Assembly: GCA_036553725.1 (NCBI GenBank)
Contig: DATBOO010000122.1
Coordinates: forward strand, 1 to 13,178
Direction of reading: 5' to 3'
DNA: 13,178 nucleotides
Source of the DNA: Bog-756 sp036553725
GTDB lineage: Bacteria; Actinomycetota; Acidimicrobiia; Acidimicrobiales; RAAP-2
The translations under genes were made by a program, and so were the position numbers. The notes under the pieces are model-generated. The model did no database searches and was not told the DNA's origin. It worked only from the letters and a program-made list of their open reading frames with translations. Within the stretch, counting starts at the first letter, position 1, and each line of letters opens with the position of its first letter. Below, one piece after another: positions 11,598-13,178 of the stretch.

Positions 11598-12728
11598 GTG
11601 GGAGCACGGGGGCCAGGAGGGCCGGACCCCTCGGGCCCACCGGCGGCCGAACGGCCCAGCTTCGAGTCGCTGGGCGGTTGGCCGGGCATCCTGACCGGTC
11701 TGTTGGCCGGCGGATCGCTGACCGCTGATCAGGCCGAGGTGGTGCTCGGCCAGGTCCTCTCCGGCGAGGCCTCCCCGGCCCAGATCGCCGCCCTCACCGT
11801 CGCCCTGCGGGCCAAAGGGGAGTCGGTCGAGGAGATGACCGGGTTCGTCCGGGCCATGGTCGCCCATGCCGTGCCCCTCGACCTGCCCGCCGGCATCGAG
11901 GTCATCGACACCTGCGGCACCGGGGGCGACCGGCTCCGCAGCATCAACGTGTCGACCATCGCCGCCCTGGTGGTGGCGGCCACCGGGGCCAAGGTGTGCA
12001 AGCACGGCGGCCGCGCCTCCTCGTCGGCGGTCGGGGCCGCGGACGTGCTCGAGGCCCTGGGGGTGGTGGCCGACCTCGGTCCGGCCGGTGTGGCCCGGTG
12101 CATCGACGAGGTGGGTATGGGCTTCTGCTTCGCGCCCCGGTTCCACCCGGCCATGCGCTTTGCCGGCCCGGTGCGCAAGGAGCTCGGGATCCCCACCGTG
12201 TTCAACTACCTTGGCCCCCTGGCCAACCCCGGCGGGGCCCGGTTCCAGGTGGTCGGGGTGAACGATCCGGCCATGGCCGACACCATGCTCGGGGTCCTGG
12301 CCGCCAACGGGGCCCGACGGGCCATGGTGGTCTACGGCGACGATGGACTCGACGAGTTGAGCACCACCGGGCCGTCCACGGTCCACGAGCTGGTCGCCGG
12401 GGCGGACGGCCACGCCGAGACGTCCCGCTACCGGGTGGATCCGGCCGAGTTCGGGTTCGCGCCGGCGGTGATCGACGATCTGCGCGGCGGTGATGCTGCG
12501 TTCAATGCCGGGGCCATCCGCGACGTCATCGCCGGCCAGCCTTCGCCGCACCGCGACATCGCCGTGCTGAATGCGGCCGCGGCCCTGATGGTGATCGGTC
12601 GGGCCGACGACCTGCCGGCGGGAGTGGCGCTGGCCTGCTCGGTGGTCGACGACGGGCGGGCCCAAGCGGTGCTCGACGCCTTGATCCGGGTGTCCCGGGA
12701 GGCATCGGCCGACGAACCGACGGGGTGA
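11598..12728 (+). CDS. trpD: Anthranilate phosphoribosyltransferase (TrpD)
   Basis: 376-residue enzyme that joins anthranilate to PRPP in the second step of tryptophan synthesis. Seen: N-terminal helices 'GEASPAQIAALTVALRAKGE' (56-75), PRPP-loop DTCGTGGDRLRSINVSTIAA (104-123), KHGGRASSSAVGAADVLEALG (135-155), VRKELGIPTVFNYLGPLANP (192-211), and the metal-binding DGLDELSTTGPSTV. The usual KHGNR motif reads KHGGR, losing the Asn that helps hold anthranilate. I chose GTG 11598, 2 nt after the dehydrogenase stop; GTG 11583 and 11586 are alternatives, and the frame stays open far upstream only as a shadow. Residues 1-~20 are a Gly/Pro-rich extension. No other trp gene is nearby, so the pathway genes are scattered. 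Tryptophan function is probable, but a TrpD paralogue with another acceptor is possible. Confidence 0.92.
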   Translation: MGARGPGGPDPSGPPAAERPSFESLGGWPGILTGLLAGGSLTADQAEVVLGQVLSGEASPAQIAALTVALRAKGESVEEMTGFVRAMVAHAVPLDLPAGIEVIDTCGTGGDRLRSINVSTIAALVVAATGAKVCKHGGRASSSAVGAADVLEALGVVADLGPAGVARCIDEVGMGFCFAPRFHPAMRFAGPVRKELGIPTVFNYLGPLANPGGARFQVVGVNDPAMADTMLGVLAANGARRAMVVYGDDGLDELSTTGPSTVHELVAGADGHAETSRYRVDPAEFGFAPAVIDDLRGGDAAFNAGAIRDVIAGQPSPHRDIAVLNAAAALMVIGRADDLPAGVALACSVVDDGRAQAVLDALIRVSREASADEPTG

Positions 12729-13009
12729 CCTTGGCGGCAGGTGTGGCCTTCCGTGTTCGTCGCCATTGGACTCTGCGACCTGGCCGGTCCCGCAGCCAGC
12801 CCGAGGACGGACGGCGGCTGCACCTGAAGTGGCGGTCCCGTGCTCGATTGTCTGTCTCTTGCTATGTGGTGATGCTGCTTCTCGTCGTGATGCTGCTTCT
12901 CGAGATGATTCACGATATCGGCGACGATGACATTTCAGAGACGTTAAACTAGACATATATGCGTTGAATCACACGACTGTTATTCTCATCACGACGGCAA
13001 GGAGAATGC
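12729..13009. other. Spacer between trpD and Xre-type antitoxin, with 18-bp tandem duplication
   Basis: No supported gene; a 75-codon frame at 12725-12952 has no domain and is driven by the repeat. GTGATGCTGCTTCTCGTC (12869-12886) is followed directly by GTGATGCTGCTTCTCGAG (12887-12904), 16/18 identical. From about 12905 to 12998 the DNA becomes much more AT-rich, ending in CATATATG (12953-12960), a typical promoter patch for the rightward gene. I see no clear intrinsic terminator for trpD. Confidence 0.6.
12945..12950 (+). promoter_or_regulatory. -10 box candidate (TAAACT) for the Xre-type antitoxin
   Basis: TAAACT fits TANNNT in the AT-rich patch; a start near 12957 would give a ~50-nt leader ending in the Shine-Dalgarno AAGGAG (12999-13004). 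The 8-bp palindrome CATATATG (12953-12960) covers the predicted start and could be the antitoxin's operator half. Confidence 0.35.
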
Positions 13010-13178
13010 GTGGCAATACTGAGTGGGGTCCTGGACGAGCTCATCGATACGCATGTGATCGACGCTGGCGACTTGGCCCAGATCACGGGGTCGACCCCTC
13101 GCAGCGTGAGCCGCTGGACGGCTGCCAAGGCTATGCCCCGCCGTGACGCCGAGGACCGTCTGCTCGAGTTGAAGGCCG
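13010..13178 (+). CDS. Xre/MbcA/ParS-type antitoxin, N-terminal part (cut by window edge)
   Basis: GTG 13010 follows a strong AAGGAG with a 5-nt gap and opens 56 codons without a stop to the window end. Residues ~16-56 (VIDAGDLAQITGSTPRSVSR then WTAAKAMPRRDAEDRLLELK) form a helix-turn-helix of the kind 'v....lA.itg.s.rtv.RW..g...Pr..ae.RL..L', typical of the DNA-binding half of Xre/MbcA/ParS antitoxins. These are normally followed by a DUF2384 toxin-binding half and then by a RES-domain toxin, an NAD-degrading or -modifying enzyme. The C-terminal half and partner lie beyond the window, so an ordinary HTH regulator is not excluded. Confidence 0.7.
   Translation, partial: MAILSGVLDELIDTHVIDAGDLAQITGSTPRSVSRWTAAKAMPRRDAEDRLLELKA

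Noticed and set aside
12725..12952. 75-codon plus-strand frame after trpD, reading VMLLLVVMLLLEM
   Set aside because: The hydrophobic part comes only from the 18-bp tandem duplication; no ribosome binding site and it overlaps the trpD stop.
11475..12956. 493-codon minus-strand frame opposite trpD
   Set aside because: His/Gly/Arg-rich shadow; trpD is clearly coding on the plus strand.

Overview
The window is about 13.2 kb of very GC-rich DNA with strong G/C bias at third codon positions, many GTG starts and several probable leaderless promoters (a TANNNT -10 box 6-9 nt before the start codon). Together with a DUF2510 membrane protein, an actinobacterial-type secreted repeat protein, a cytochrome P450, acyl-CoA enzymes and many toxin-antitoxin genes, this points to an actinobacterium. 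The secreted repeat GYWLVAADGG-IFTFGDAQFYGS (1..281, minus) is especially common in Acidimicrobiia, so an acidimicrobial or related, possibly uncultured, lineage is my best guess. This is inferred from sequence style, not from a search.

Layout. 1-600: N-terminus of a secreted beta-propeller-like protein (minus) and a gene-poor spacer. 601-674: a tRNA with anticodon UAA but a short variable loop. 855-1623: a VapBC module (RHH antitoxin, PIN toxin) with a probable operator. 1764-2313: a small single-pass membrane protein. 2358-3094 (minus): an AbrB-type antitoxin with a PIN-like toxin partner. 3225-5929: DUF2510 membrane protein, cytochrome P450 and a COG4705-like multi-pass membrane protein. 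6053-6809: two small convergent genes (SpoIIAA-like/STAS and DUF1801). 6886-9562 (minus): an SDR of the 2,4-dienoyl-CoA reductase type and an enoyl-CoA hydratase overlapping by ATGA, then an aldo/keto reductase preceded by three tandem 14-bp repeats. 9684-10381: a Phd-type antitoxin with a PIN toxin. 10414-12728: acyl-CoA dehydrogenase followed 2 nt later by trpD. 13010-end: start of an Xre/MbcA-type antitoxin, cut by the window edge.

How the genes work together. The SDR, hydratase and acyl-CoA dehydrogenase fit acyl-CoA (fatty-acid or sterol side-chain) beta-oxidation, and the P450 could supply oxidised substrates. trpD is the only amino-acid biosynthesis gene and is probably co-transcribed with the dehydrogenase. 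Scattered between these metabolic blocks are three complete toxin-antitoxin pairs that all use PIN-type toxins but have three unrelated antitoxin folds (RHH, AbrB, Phd). A fourth antitoxin of another fold lies at the right edge. I found no transposase, integrase, CRISPR array or rRNA gene. The most unusual items are the class-I-shaped tRNA(UAA), the tandem 14-bp repeats in front of the aldo/keto reductase, and the TrpD with an altered KHGNR motif.
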